A DNA stretch of 64,000 nt from Pseudonocardiales bacterium. GTDB lineage: Bacteria; Actinomycetota; Actinomycetes; Mycobacteriales; Pseudonocardiaceae. The stretch spans positions 20,285 to 84,284 of the forward strand of contig JAFAWY010000035.1 in the NCBI GenBank assembly GCA_019241525.1, given 5' to 3'. The notes beneath the pieces were generated by a model. The model was given only the letters and a program-made list of their open reading frames with translations. It searched no databases and was not told where the DNA came from. This document shows, one piece after another, positions 9,751 to 18,800 of this stretch. Position numbers and translations under genes: made by a program. How positions within the stretch are numbered: the first letter of the stretch is position 1; every line of letters begins with the position of its first letter.

Positions 9751-11123
9751 ACGTTTGCGGGTTTCCTCAGTGCCTGGCCATCATCAGACTGTGGACGGGT
9801 TAACGGGGCGCATTGCGTGATCACCGCGGCGGTCTGGGGATTTAATTGGAACAACTCACGTAGAGCATCGGCGTAGACCCCGCCGTCGTCCCTCTCGGCA
9901 AATTGTTTGATCCGTACCGTAGGCACGTGCATGAGCTTGTCCACGACCCGCCTTAGGGTGCGAGCCACCTCATTTCGCACAGCGGCATCCAGGTCAGGCA
10001 GCCGACCGTCCAGCCGTAACAGCTCCGCGTCCACTACCTCGGTAGCCCGCCTCCGCAAGGCAACCACAGTCGAGACGACGTCTCCAGCACGCTGGGCCAA
10101 CACATATTTGTTTGCCTCCTGCCTGACGAGGTGCTGGGCCGCGCTGATTGCACCAGAGCCGGCCGGACGCCGGCCTGGACAACCGCCCAGAGCGGCCAGA
10201 TCCAGCAGCGTCACGTCGGGCAGTTCCCCTACGGTCGGCTCTACGTTGCGGGGTAACCCCAAATCGCAAATCACCAATGGCCTTTGACGCCGGTTCTGCG
10301 AGCTGGAGATTTGCTCGGTGCTAAGTACTGCCTCAGCCGCAGCAGTGCAACAGATTACCATGTCGGCGGTAGCCAGCACACCGTCGATACCGTCCAGCCC
10401 AACGGTCCGGGCAAAAATGTTATGAGCCAGGCAGGTCGCCACCAGCCGTTGGGCAGCTACCAAGGTACGATTGGCGAACACGATTTCTGGCATGCCGATT
10501 CGGCGTAAGTGTGCTGCAACCAGGCCGGCCATCGTACCGGCACCAATGACCAAGGCTCGGCAACCGGTCAAGTCGGCTCGCCCGGTGGCGCGCAGCACCG
10601 CAGTGGCATCGGCGAGAGCTTCGGAGACCACAGAGACGCCAGCTGCGTCTATCGCGGTTTCGGTCCGTACCCGTTTGCCCACCCGCAGCGCTTGTTGCAC
10701 GACCTCGTGCAGCGTGCGCCCGACGGTACCCGCCTGTCGGGCAATGGAATACGCGGTGCGTAGTTGACCAAGGATCTGTGATTCTCCAACAACCATTGAG
10801 TCAAGCCCAGCTGCGACCGAAAACAGGTGTTCAACAGCAGCCCCCTCATAATGCACGTATAGATATTTAGACAACTGGGCGAGGGCTGCGCCGGAATGTT
10901 GTGCCAAAATGTTGGTGGCTTCAGCTAAGCCGCCGTGAAATGAGTTAACTAACGCATAAATCTCGATTCGATTGCACGTGGTCAGCAGTAGTACCTCGGC
11001 GATAGGCTCGCGGCTAAGCAGCTCACCAAGCACCCTGGCCGTATCAGCGACAGGCACAGCGGCTCGTTCGAGTACCGCAATTGGCGCGCTACGGTGGGAC
11101 ACGCCAACGACTAGCAAACTCAT
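9747..11123 (-). CDS. hemA: Glutamyl-tRNA reductase
   Basis: A 458-residue enzyme of the C5 pathway that reduces glutamyl-tRNA(Glu) to glutamate-1-semialdehyde, the first committed step of tetrapyrrole synthesis. Residues 1-155 are the catalytic domain with nucleophile Cys50 in TTCNRIEIYA, His99 and the GESQILGQLR segment. Residues about 160-310 are the NADPH domain with GAGTMAG at 194-200, followed by the dimerisation helices. ATG at 11123 matches the family N-terminus (MSLLVVGVSHRSAP); a GTG 24 bases upstream is possible. In relatives hemA usually leads a hemACDB operon. Here no other hem gene is adjacent, so this is an orphan copy, either relocated or a paralogue. Confidence 0.93.
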   Translation of the reverse strand: MSLLVVGVSHRSAPIAVLERAAVPVADTARVLGELLSREPIAEVLLLTTCNRIEIYALVNSFHGGLAEATNILAQHSGAALAQLSKYLYVHYEGAAVEHLFSVAAGLDSMVVGESQILGQLRTAYSIARQAGTVGRTLHEVVQQALRVGKRVRTETAIDAAGVSVVSEALADATAVLRATGRADLTGCRALVIGAGTMAGLVAAHLRRIGMPEIVFANRTLVAAQRLVATCLAHNIFARTVGLDGIDGVLATADMVICCTAAAEAVLSTEQISSSQNRRQRPLVICDLGLPRNVEPTVGELPDVTLLDLAALGGCPGRRPAGSGAISAAQHLVRQEANKYVLAQRAGDVVSTVVALRRRATEVVDAELLRLDGRLPDLDAAVRNEVARTLRRVVDKLMHVPTVRIKQFAERDDGGVYADALRELFQLNPQTAAVITQCAPLTRPQSDDGQALRKPANV

Positions 11124-11490
11124 CGCTCCACCCCAACCTACAACCACCTGTCCGGCCAGCGATGACGTCTTCTCACCGCTGGCGCGCGAAGCTACGTCAA
11201 GCCGCTAAATGGCCTTACAGCTTTGACAACAGCTTTGGGCTCGACACGAAGAGCCCGGAAGATGGGTATCTGATACCACCGAACGATGAGATCCGCAGGA
11301 TCGATAGTACTGACTGCAACTAATCGTAACCTGACTGTCAACTAGTAACGGGCTGTACCGCAGGGTAATGACTACATTAGGCGACCATGCGCGTGCGCCG
11401 AGTGGTGTGTTGCCGTTACCAACATCGGCCGATGTGACAGTGCCCACAGTTCTCGACATCAACGGCTATAGTGATCAGCGTTAGCCCTTC
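11124..11490. other. Divergent promoter region between hemA and the crp-like gene
   Basis: No gene is visible in these 367 bases. The right part carries a CRP-like box (11433-11448) and a TATAGT -10-like hexamer (11467-11472) about 19 bases before the crp-like start. No convincing Rex-type or other palindrome was seen on the hemA side. Confidence 0.5.
11433..11448. promoter_or_regulatory. CRP-like box upstream of the crp-like gene
   Basis: TGTGA-CAGTGC-CCACA differs from the consensus TGTGA-N6-TCACA at one position. It lies about 20 bases before a TATAGT hexamer and about 43 bases before the start of the Crp/Fnr regulator, a position suited to autoregulation. Confidence 0.55.
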
Positions 11491-12255
11491 ATGAAAGTAG
11501 CGATCATGGACAAATACGGCTCAGGACACCGTATCGAGTCCTCCAACGATCAAGCATTCCCGCCTCGCGCCGTTGCTGACGTAGAGGCAGCTTCTTCGCA
11601 GTTACCGTCCACTGTGCTCATTAGTGCCCAGGAGTGGCACAGCCTCGAGGACCGCGGGCGCCATCGCAGCTACCAGCGAGGTCAGGTGTTGTTCTTCGAG
11701 GGAGATCCCGGTGGAAGCGTCATCGCGCTCAAAAGCGGCCGGGTGAAGGTGTCGGTCCAGACACTTCACGGACGTGAGCTCCTGCTGGCGATCAAGGGGC
11801 CCGGGGAGCTGCTGGGGGAGATGTCCGCCCTTGATGGGCGACCCCGCTCTGCGACGGCTACCGCCATGGAAGCGGCGCAGGGTCTCGTTGTGTCGTCCAG
11901 CGTGTTCCAAGAATTTATTAGTGAGCATCCCCGGATCGCCCTGCGATTACTAAGAACGCTCACCTCGGAGTTGCGCAACACTGATGAACTCATTGCTGAT
12001 CGTGACGCTGGCGACACTGTCAGTCGCACAGCCCGCCGGCTCCTGCAGCTGGCGGTACGGTACGGAGAGCACAATGGCGGAACCACCCGCGTCGGCCTGT
12101 CCCTCAGCCATGACGACCTTGCCAGCTGGATCGGTGTAAGCCGGGAGGCGACGAGCCGGGCCCTAAGCCAACTCCGCGCTGCTGGCTACATCGTTACCGG
12201 GCGCCGCTCCATCACGGTGGTCGACCTGCCAGGACTGCGCCGTTATGTGGGCTGA
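11491..12255 (+). CDS. Crp/Fnr-family transcriptional regulator, CRP-like
   Basis: A protein of 254 residues: a variable 45-residue N-terminus, a cyclic-nucleotide-binding domain (about 50-165), a dimerisation helix, and a Crp-type winged helix (about 175-254). The phosphate-binding cassette is well kept (Gly105-Glu106-Leu107 and Arg119-Ser120-Ala121), so cAMP binding is plausible. No cysteine cluster of the Fnr type is present. The recognition helix reads VSREATSRALSQL, with Arg218, Glu219 and Arg223 at the positions that read TGTGA in CRP. Matching boxes occur before its own gene and between the two oxygenase genes downstream. ATG at 11491 is used; ATG at 11506 is an alternative. It converges with the lipoxygenase-like gene. 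Confidence 0.88.
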   Translation: MKVAIMDKYGSGHRIESSNDQAFPPRAVADVEAASSQLPSTVLISAQEWHSLEDRGRHRSYQRGQVLFFEGDPGGSVIALKSGRVKVSVQTLHGRELLLAIKGPGELLGEMSALDGRPRSATATAMEAAQGLVVSSSVFQEFISEHPRIALRLLRTLTSELRNTDELIADRDAGDTVSRTARRLLQLAVRYGEHNGGTTRVGLSLSHDDLASWIGVSREATSRALSQLRAAGYIVTGRRSITVVDLPGLRRYVG

Positions 12256-12314
12256 TCAGGCTGCCGGCCCCGCTTGCCGCCAACAGCGTGAGTACCGGTA
12301 GGTAGATCACGGCA

Positions 12315-13838
12315 TCAGCTGTTGACACTTACTTCGAGATCTGCAGGGTGGAGCTTCCAGCACTCATCAGATTCGGCTTTGAGATGGGCTTGCAGATCAG
12401 CCAATTCGGCGAGGAAAGTACTGAAGGCGACTGCGCCGGCTTGGTCGTTGCCGGCCAGGTACGATAGATCTTGCAGAAGCGGTGCTCGGCTCACGTTCAG
12501 AATAAAGTTATAATTGACCAATCGTTGGTAGAGATCGACAGGTTCACGCCGGCCATTCTTGTAGATTCGTACGGGCTGTACATGTGTCCATAGTTGATAG
12601 TTCCACATCCCGGTCCCGACGGCCTCGTGCTCGACTGTTCCGGCGTAGATGTAAGCGGCGACGAGCTTCGCCATTCCTTCGACGGTGAGCTTGTCGCCCA
12701 ACAACTCGTCGACACCGTTAGGTATATAGTGATTCAGATCATTGAGCCATGCTTTGATCGCGGCATCCTCTCGAAGATCCTGGTCGGACTTGTAGTACAG
12801 TTCGAGGTAACGGCGCGCGTGTTCATGAATTACTTTCCAATGCGCCACCCGGTTTTTGAGTGCGGGAAGATCAAATCCGCGATTGCGGATTCCGCGACGT
12901 TCTGCATCGGATTCCGGATCCAGTACCCCGATATCATAATGCTTGTAAGAGCTCGCAAACAAATCGCAAAGTCCCTTATGGGTCAAGCTGAATATTTCTT
13001 CGAAATCGCCGCCTTTGCCCATCAAGATGTTGCTGACGAGTTCATTCGAGTACTGGGTTCCCCATACGTGCGCCCAAAGCAGGCGTCGCAGACAGTGATT
13101 TACCGGTAGCTTGTTTCGCGTCGTGATCGCGAATTGAGCTACCAGCGCCAGATGGATCCCAACGAAGTGGCGGACAAGGGATAGGTGAGTTGTTACGCTG
13201 CATAGTGCAATCTTTTGCGCCAGTTCCCACTCGGGGTCCGCCGGTGTGCATCGACCTAGTTCGCAGTCGATCTCGACGGCTTTTAAGCGTCCAGCACCCT
13301 TGTCGAACTCAAAAGATACCTCGACACCGAGCCTGTGGAGCCCTGGATGGTGTTCGTAGTCATTGAGTTGCGAAAGGTTCCACTTGTAGCGCCCGTCATT
13401 GCCATCCTGCAGGTAGCAAAAATATGGCCCTGCGACGGCCAGCGCGCCGAGATCGATCGGTTCCTTATATTCGTCGGGAATTATGGGGGCGTGAAGACAT
13501 TTCCGGTGGCCTGGACCGTAAGCGAGGTCGAGCGCCGTCATAGGATCGGAATCAATCGAAGGAAGACCGCGCACCTTAGGTGGAAAGTAACGATAAAGCA
13601 TGTATTGAAACTTGGTGAAAATTAGGTGCGACCACGCCTTCTCGTCGGACGGAATATAGTCGGCGACCAAGATTTCCTTAATTTGAATAGACGAGTGGTG
13701 CTGTGCGATCGGTATGCGTTTTATCGGTCGCCTGGTGCTGGTGGGCTTAGGGATGCGCCGGGGCTTGTTAAGTCGGAATTTCAACACTATGAGCGCATTC
13801 CAGAGACGTTTCTTCAGGGCCCATTCGAGATTCTGCAT
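12315..13838 (-). CDS. Lipoxygenase-like protein, non-canonical iron site
   Basis: A 507-residue protein without a PLAT domain. The lipoxygenase core is recognisable: HLSLVRHFVGIHLALVAQF supplies the H-x4-H pair (His224, His229), followed by the characteristic RNKLPVNHCLRRLLWAH. VIHEHARRYLELYYKSDQDL matches the conserved helix before the third ligand, His404 in VEHEAVGTGMWNYQLW. Two ligands differ from classical enzymes: the Asn four residues after the third His is Gly408, and the chain ends in Ser rather than Ile. The family adds O2 to polyunsaturated fatty acids. GAAGGGGGAG precedes ATG 13838. It is transcribed divergently from a heme dioxygenase, and its DNA is visibly AT-richer than its neighbours, suggesting transfer. 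It may be a catalytically distinct subfamily. Confidence 0.75.
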   Translation of the reverse strand: MQNLEWALKKRLWNALIVLKFRLNKPRRIPKPTSTRRPIKRIPIAQHHSSIQIKEILVADYIPSDEKAWSHLIFTKFQYMLYRYFPPKVRGLPSIDSDPMTALDLAYGPGHRKCLHAPIIPDEYKEPIDLGALAVAGPYFCYLQDGNDGRYKWNLSQLNDYEHHPGLHRLGVEVSFEFDKGAGRLKAVEIDCELGRCTPADPEWELAQKIALCSVTTHLSLVRHFVGIHLALVAQFAITTRNKLPVNHCLRRLLWAHVWGTQYSNELVSNILMGKGGDFEEIFSLTHKGLCDLFASSYKHYDIGVLDPESDAERRGIRNRGFDLPALKNRVAHWKVIHEHARRYLELYYKSDQDLREDAAIKAWLNDLNHYIPNGVDELLGDKLTVEGMAKLVAAYIYAGTVEHEAVGTGMWNYQLWTHVQPVRIYKNGRREPVDLYQRLVNYNFILNVSRAPLLQDLSYLAGNDQAGAVAFSTFLAELADLQAHLKAESDECWKLHPADLEVSVNS

Positions 13839-13931
13839 GGCTCCCCCTTCGATAAACCTGAAGCCATTTTAAAGCCTACCTATGGTAGATCGGACAGGTA
13901 CGTCGGGATGTGCCTGCGATCACCCTGATAT

Positions 13932-13947
13932 TGTGAATCAGGTCACA
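13932..13947. promoter_or_regulatory. Perfect CRP consensus box in the divergent oxygenase promoter
   Basis: TGTGA-ATCAGG-TCACA fits TGTGA-N6-TCACA exactly. It lies in the 169-base region between the lipoxygenase-like gene and the heme dioxygenase gene, about 68 bases from the dioxygenase start codon and about 100 from the lipoxygenase start codon. A TAAAAT hexamer on the minus strand (13871-13866) could be the -10 of the lipoxygenase promoter, which would put the box near -80. One box could serve both directions. Confidence 0.7.
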
Positions 13948-14007
13948 GACTATGTCTTGCTAGTGGCACAGTCTTGATTCGGGCACTGCGTTCCGGGGGT
14001 GAAGTCC

Positions 14008-15795
14008 ATGACAACCGAAAGAGGCGGCTGGGTCCAGCTTCAAAGACAGCCGGCATCACGCCTGTGGCGATTGTGGATGAACATCGCCGGGGGGCTCGAC
14101 CGGTGTATCGGATGGGACAAATTGCCCTTATCGGTCGGTATCGCCACGCTGAGCGGTATGCGGGGGAAGCTCCGCCAGCAAAATCTCTTCGACACGGGAG
14201 TGCCGGAGGTCAACGGCTTCGCGCGCACGCACTTCGACTATCGGAGCGCCGACGGGATGTGGAATGATCTCGCCCATCCGAAGATGGGTGCGGCGGAGAC
14301 CAACTTCGGTCGCAACGTTTGCCCGGTGGACTGTCTCCCAGAGCTCAAGCACGAGCTGCGTGCACCAAACCCGAGAACGGTGAGCCACGCTCTGCTTACT
14401 CGTGAAAAGTTGATCCCGGCTACCTCTCTCAACGTGCTGGCTGCGGCGTGGCTGCAGTTCGAGGTCCATGACTGGTTCAGCCACGGTAAGAACGAAAAGA
14501 GAGATCCATACGTCTTTCCGGTCGGACCGGGGGACCCATGGCCGCTGGAGAATGTAACGATCGAGCGGACCCGTCGGGGCGATGTCGCGGGGGTATTCAG
14601 AAGCGAGGACACCCACTGGTGGGATGGCTCGCAGATTTATGGGAGTAACGCACAGCAGCAAACGTTGCTCCGCGATGGCGCCAGGCTTAAAATCCAGGGT
14701 GGCACAATTCCGGCTGACCTTATCAGTCATTTTGACTTCTCGGGCCAGCAGGCCGGCTTCTGGACAGGGTGGGCGGTACTGCATACATTATTCGCCCTCG
14801 AGCACAACGCCATCTGCGAGTATCTTGAGCGGAGAGAAAAGCGGGCATGGGACGAGGAAGAGCTCTTCCAGACCGCCCGGCTAATTAATGTTGCGCTGAT
14901 GGCGAAGATTCACACCACTGAGTGGACACCAGCCGTTATTGCTCACCGGACCACGCAGCGCGGTATGAGAATGAATTGGTGGGGCATCTCCGAACGGCTG
15001 AGGCGGTCGATTGGCAGAGTCAGCAGCAGCGAGATGATCAGCGGTATCGTGGGCTCGCCCACCGATCACCACGGTGTCCCCTACAGTCTCACTGAGGAAT
15101 TCGTCGCAGTTTACCGGATGCATCCGCTGATACCTGACGACTTCGTGTTCCGTTCTCCCGTCGGTGGCGTACCCCACCGGCATATGAGGCTGACAGAGTT
15201 GCGCACCAAGCGCGCGATACCGATCCTGAAAGAGATTGGGATGCCCGCCGCGCTGTATAGCTTTGGAACATCTCACCCGGGTGCTATCACATTGCATAAT
15301 TATCCTCAGACGTTGCAAAATTTCGACCGTGAAGGTAAATTGTTCGATCTGGCCGCCGTTGATATCTTCCGCGATCGAGAGCGTGGCGTGCCCCGCTACA
15401 ATGACTTCCGCAGGGCCTTCCGCAGGGCGCCCGTTCGAGACTTCGAGCAACTGTCAGTCAATCCCCTTTGGGTGGAGGAAATCCGGGAGATCTATGATGA
15501 CGACATCGACAAGGTTGACTTGATGATTGGCTTGTATACCGAGCCTCGCCCGAAAGGGTTCGCATTCAGCGACACTGCCTTTCGCGTCTTTCTCCTTATG
15601 GCGTCTCGCCGGCTCAAGAGCGATCGGTTTTTCACGGAATGCTACAACGAGCAACACTACACCCGGTCAGGACTAGACTGGATTGATAACAACAGCATGA
15701 AAACCGTGTTGCTACGACACTTCCGCCAGGAGCTGGAGGACGTGCTTGAGTCAGTTGATAACGCATTTTTTCCCTGGCCGCGAATCGCGAGCTGA
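14008..15795 (+). CDS. Cyclooxygenase/alpha-dioxygenase-like heme peroxidase
   Basis: A 595-residue member of the animal-type heme peroxidase superfamily. FEVHDWFSH contains the distal His154. VYRMHPLIPDDF contains Tyr369 and proximal His372, the Tyr-x2-His arrangement that holds the radical tyrosine in cyclooxygenases and plant alpha-dioxygenases. WWDGSQIYGS (204-213) and VDLMIGLYTEPRPKGFAFSD near the C-terminus are also family hallmarks. Such enzymes oxygenate fatty acids through a tyrosyl radical. ATG 14008 is preceded by GGGGGTGAAG; an in-frame GTG at 13999 is less likely. Divergent from the lipoxygenase-like gene with a perfect CRP box between them. No signal peptide; regiochemistry cannot be read from sequence. 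Confidence 0.87.
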   Translation: MTTERGGWVQLQRQPASRLWRLWMNIAGGLDRCIGWDKLPLSVGIATLSGMRGKLRQQNLFDTGVPEVNGFARTHFDYRSADGMWNDLAHPKMGAAETNFGRNVCPVDCLPELKHELRAPNPRTVSHALLTREKLIPATSLNVLAAAWLQFEVHDWFSHGKNEKRDPYVFPVGPGDPWPLENVTIERTRRGDVAGVFRSEDTHWWDGSQIYGSNAQQQTLLRDGARLKIQGGTIPADLISHFDFSGQQAGFWTGWAVLHTLFALEHNAICEYLERREKRAWDEEELFQTARLINVALMAKIHTTEWTPAVIAHRTTQRGMRMNWWGISERLRRSIGRVSSSEMISGIVGSPTDHHGVPYSLTEEFVAVYRMHPLIPDDFVFRSPVGGVPHRHMRLTELRTKRAIPILKEIGMPAALYSFGTSHPGAITLHNYPQTLQNFDREGKLFDLAAVDIFRDRERGVPRYNDFRRAFRRAPVRDFEQLSVNPLWVEEIREIYDDDIDKVDLMIGLYTEPRPKGFAFSDTAFRVFLLMASRRLKSDRFFTECYNEQHYTRSGLDWIDNNSMKTVLLRHFRQELEDVLESVDNAFFPWPRIAS

Positions 15796-15829
15796 CCGAC
15801 CCCGCTATGAAGCCGAAAGGCTCCACCCG

Positions 15830-18800
15830 TCAAGGGCCGATTAAGGTACGTGCTCGCTTCTCAAGGGCCCTGAGAGCCAGTGCGCGGGCAGTGGCGATGG
15901 CGTGGCCTAGCAGTTCTCTGGCTAGATCAACATCTCGGTGGTTCTGGCGAGTGAGCAGCAAACTGGCACGGTCGAGTTGGGAGCGGGCCAGCCAGGCCGG
16001 GGCGTCGATCCGGGTGTAGGCCGCTGAAGCAGTGGCTAAATAGGCGTCGGCCTCGTCGTGGTGTTCCATAGTGGCAGCCAGATGACCTAAATAGTGGGCC
16101 ACCGATCCGTAACAACCCACCGGGCCCGCGGTGACGAACTGGTTGGTGTAGGGGGCAAGCATCCGGGTCAGGACGGCCGCACCAGGAACATCGCCCAGTT
16201 CTGCACACACTTCAGCACTGAACGCCATACCCGACAACCAAAGCATGTTATAGGGAAAGCTGGCGAAGTCGTCGGCAGCCAGCTTCTCGAAGACCTGGCG
16301 GGCAATGTCCCTCCGGCCGAGTTTGCAATAGATCAAGCCCAGCACAGCGTGCCATGCCCACTGGCTTTGATCGTGAGCGACAATGTTGCTGGCCAGAGTT
16401 TCAAGCTCGCCCACCCGATCCTGCGCGATCCGTATCGCCACTAGTTGACCGGCGAAGAACATCTGCGCATCTGGATAACCAGCACGGGTTCCGATCTCGA
16501 CAGCTTGGTGAGCCAGCTGCTCACCTTCGTCAAGGCTCCCGGCGAGTGTTGTCAGAGCTATCCGTGGAACGGACACTGACCACCGAAGCGCAGGCTCAGC
16601 AAGGTCGTCGGCCCAGCGAGCGGAGCGATCCAAATAGCGTCGAGCAAGGTCGATGTCGCCGGCCTCAAGCGCCGCGCCGAAGCCGTACCATGCTGCGCTG
16701 AAAGCGACATTAGCATCACTGAGTTGCTCGGCCAGCCCGGCCAGTTCGCTGGTCAGACCGAGACGGAAGGCCAGAGTACTGGGATGTCTCAACGTGCGAA
16801 GAACCGGAATGAGCACGTTGGCCAAGGTCGTGGGATCACCTAACCGCCGGGCCATGGTCACGGCCTGCTCGCTGAGCTCGACCCGCCGCTCCCACTCTCC
16901 GTTGAACAATTCACCGGCGAGATCAGCCATCAACCGGGCCCGAACCGAACTGTCGTCGTCACGAATGGTTTCCAACGCCGCGGTCAGGACCGCCACCCGC
17001 TCGCGGTCGACCGCGGTGGCCGGACCGATGGTCCGGGTGTTGGCCAGGGCGGCAGCAGCGAGCCGGTCAACATCGCCAATTCTCTGCGCTATTGCGGCTG
17101 CTTCCAGCAACGTCTGGCGATGAGCTGGATGTGCTGCACGGCGTTGGGACTCACCGAGGGCGATGAGCAGGTCGCAGCGCCTGGTGCTGTCTTGCGCCAG
17201 GTCCGAGATATCGAACAGTTCGAGCGCTCGGGCGTACAACTCGGCGGCTTGCTCGTGAGCCAACTGCTCGCTGGCGCGGTCCCCAGCCAGCCAGGTGTAG
17301 TGAATTGCGGTAGTGGCCTCTCCGGCCATGGCGGCTTCGGAGAAGTGGTGGGCGAGCGCCGGTAAGTGTTCATGTAGTCGAGAGTGGTGGAGCGTCTCTA
17401 TGGCCTTACCTACGCGGCGGTGCAGGTGCAGGCGCCGCGCGGTACTGAGCGAACCGTAAAGACTGGTTCTTACCAGCTGATGCCGGAAGCGGAACCGCAG
17501 CGTTGCGCCGGTCAGTTCTTTGACGAGACCCGCTTCCATGGCATCTTCCAGTGACTCGATCACGAGTTCCTCATGCAGGCCTGTGACGACGGTAATGGTC
17601 GCTACGTCGAACTCAGCCCCGACGACCGCGCCGGTCAGCAGTGCCTGGTTGGCCGTCTCTGTGAGCTGACTCGTGCGGCGGAGCACTACCTCGTTTATTC
17701 CCTCGGGGATACTCAGTTGATCAAAGCCGTAGCCGTCGTGATCGAAGGCTCCTGACTCGATTGCGTGGCGGACCAGCTCACCGACGAAGAATGGGTTGCC
17801 TTCGGTGCGGGCCCGGAGAGTTCGGGCTAGGTTTCCCGCGTCGCCGCCGAGCGGGCGGCCGGTGGTCTCCAGCAACGCCATCACTTCGGCTTCGTCCAGA
17901 CCCTCGAGCACGAACCGCTCGAGCCCGGGTTCTCGACGCAGATCTGCCAGCAGGTTTGCCAAGGAACGAGCCGGCTCAAGCTCGGTGTGACGGTATAGGC
18001 CGAGGATCATGAGATGTGCGGGGATGCTGGCACGGGCTACGTGACGCAACAAAGACAGCGTCGGTTGGGTGGCCCAGTGCAGATCGTCGAGAACCACCAA
18101 CAGCAGTTCGTCAGCCGAGGCGGCGCCCAACCACGCCGCCACCGCTTCGAACAGGCGATAACGCTCAGTTTCCGGGTCAGAACCCAACTGGCCTGGCAGG
18201 CCGGAGTATCGCGGGCTGGGCAGTTCAGGTACCAGTTCGGCTAGTTCGGGCACCAGGCGAATGAGCTCTCCCCCCAAGCGGCCAAGTCCCTTGGGGAGTT
18301 CGCTATTGGGGGCGTGATGCACGTAGTGGAACAGCGCTTCCACGAAGGGCTGGTAAGGCACCGCGAGTCCCTCGTCGCAGCGACCGAAAAGGACCCGGGT
18401 GCCGGCGGCGTGCGCCTCTTGGGCAAACTCGCGAGCTAGGCGGCTCTTGCCTACCCCCGGTTCACCGCCTACCAACATCACGTGCCGGCCACCGGTTGCC
18501 GCATGGTCCAAGGTCGCTCTCAGCGCGGCCAGCTCGGCCTCCCGTCCGACAAATCCGAAAGCCTCACTGCCCTGGAGAGGTCCGGGCAAGGCCACGGCCG
18601 CCGGCGAGGACATTTGAGTCCAGTCCAGCTTCCAGACAGCCATTTCGGTGCCTAGACCGCGAAGGACGAGCGTTCCCGCCGGAGTGAACGGGGCGGTCGT
18701 GCGTGCCTCGGCTACCGCACGCACTGTGTCGGCGACCAGGATTTCATTGCCCTGGCACTGCTGGCAGATACGAGCTGCCTGCACCACTGGCGCCCCGAAC

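Noticed and set aside
12256..12342. CAACAGC...GCTGTTG inverted repeat between the crp-like and lipoxygenase genes
   Set aside because: The arms are 7 bp with a loop near 28 bases and the right arm is inside the coding end; too weak to call a terminator.
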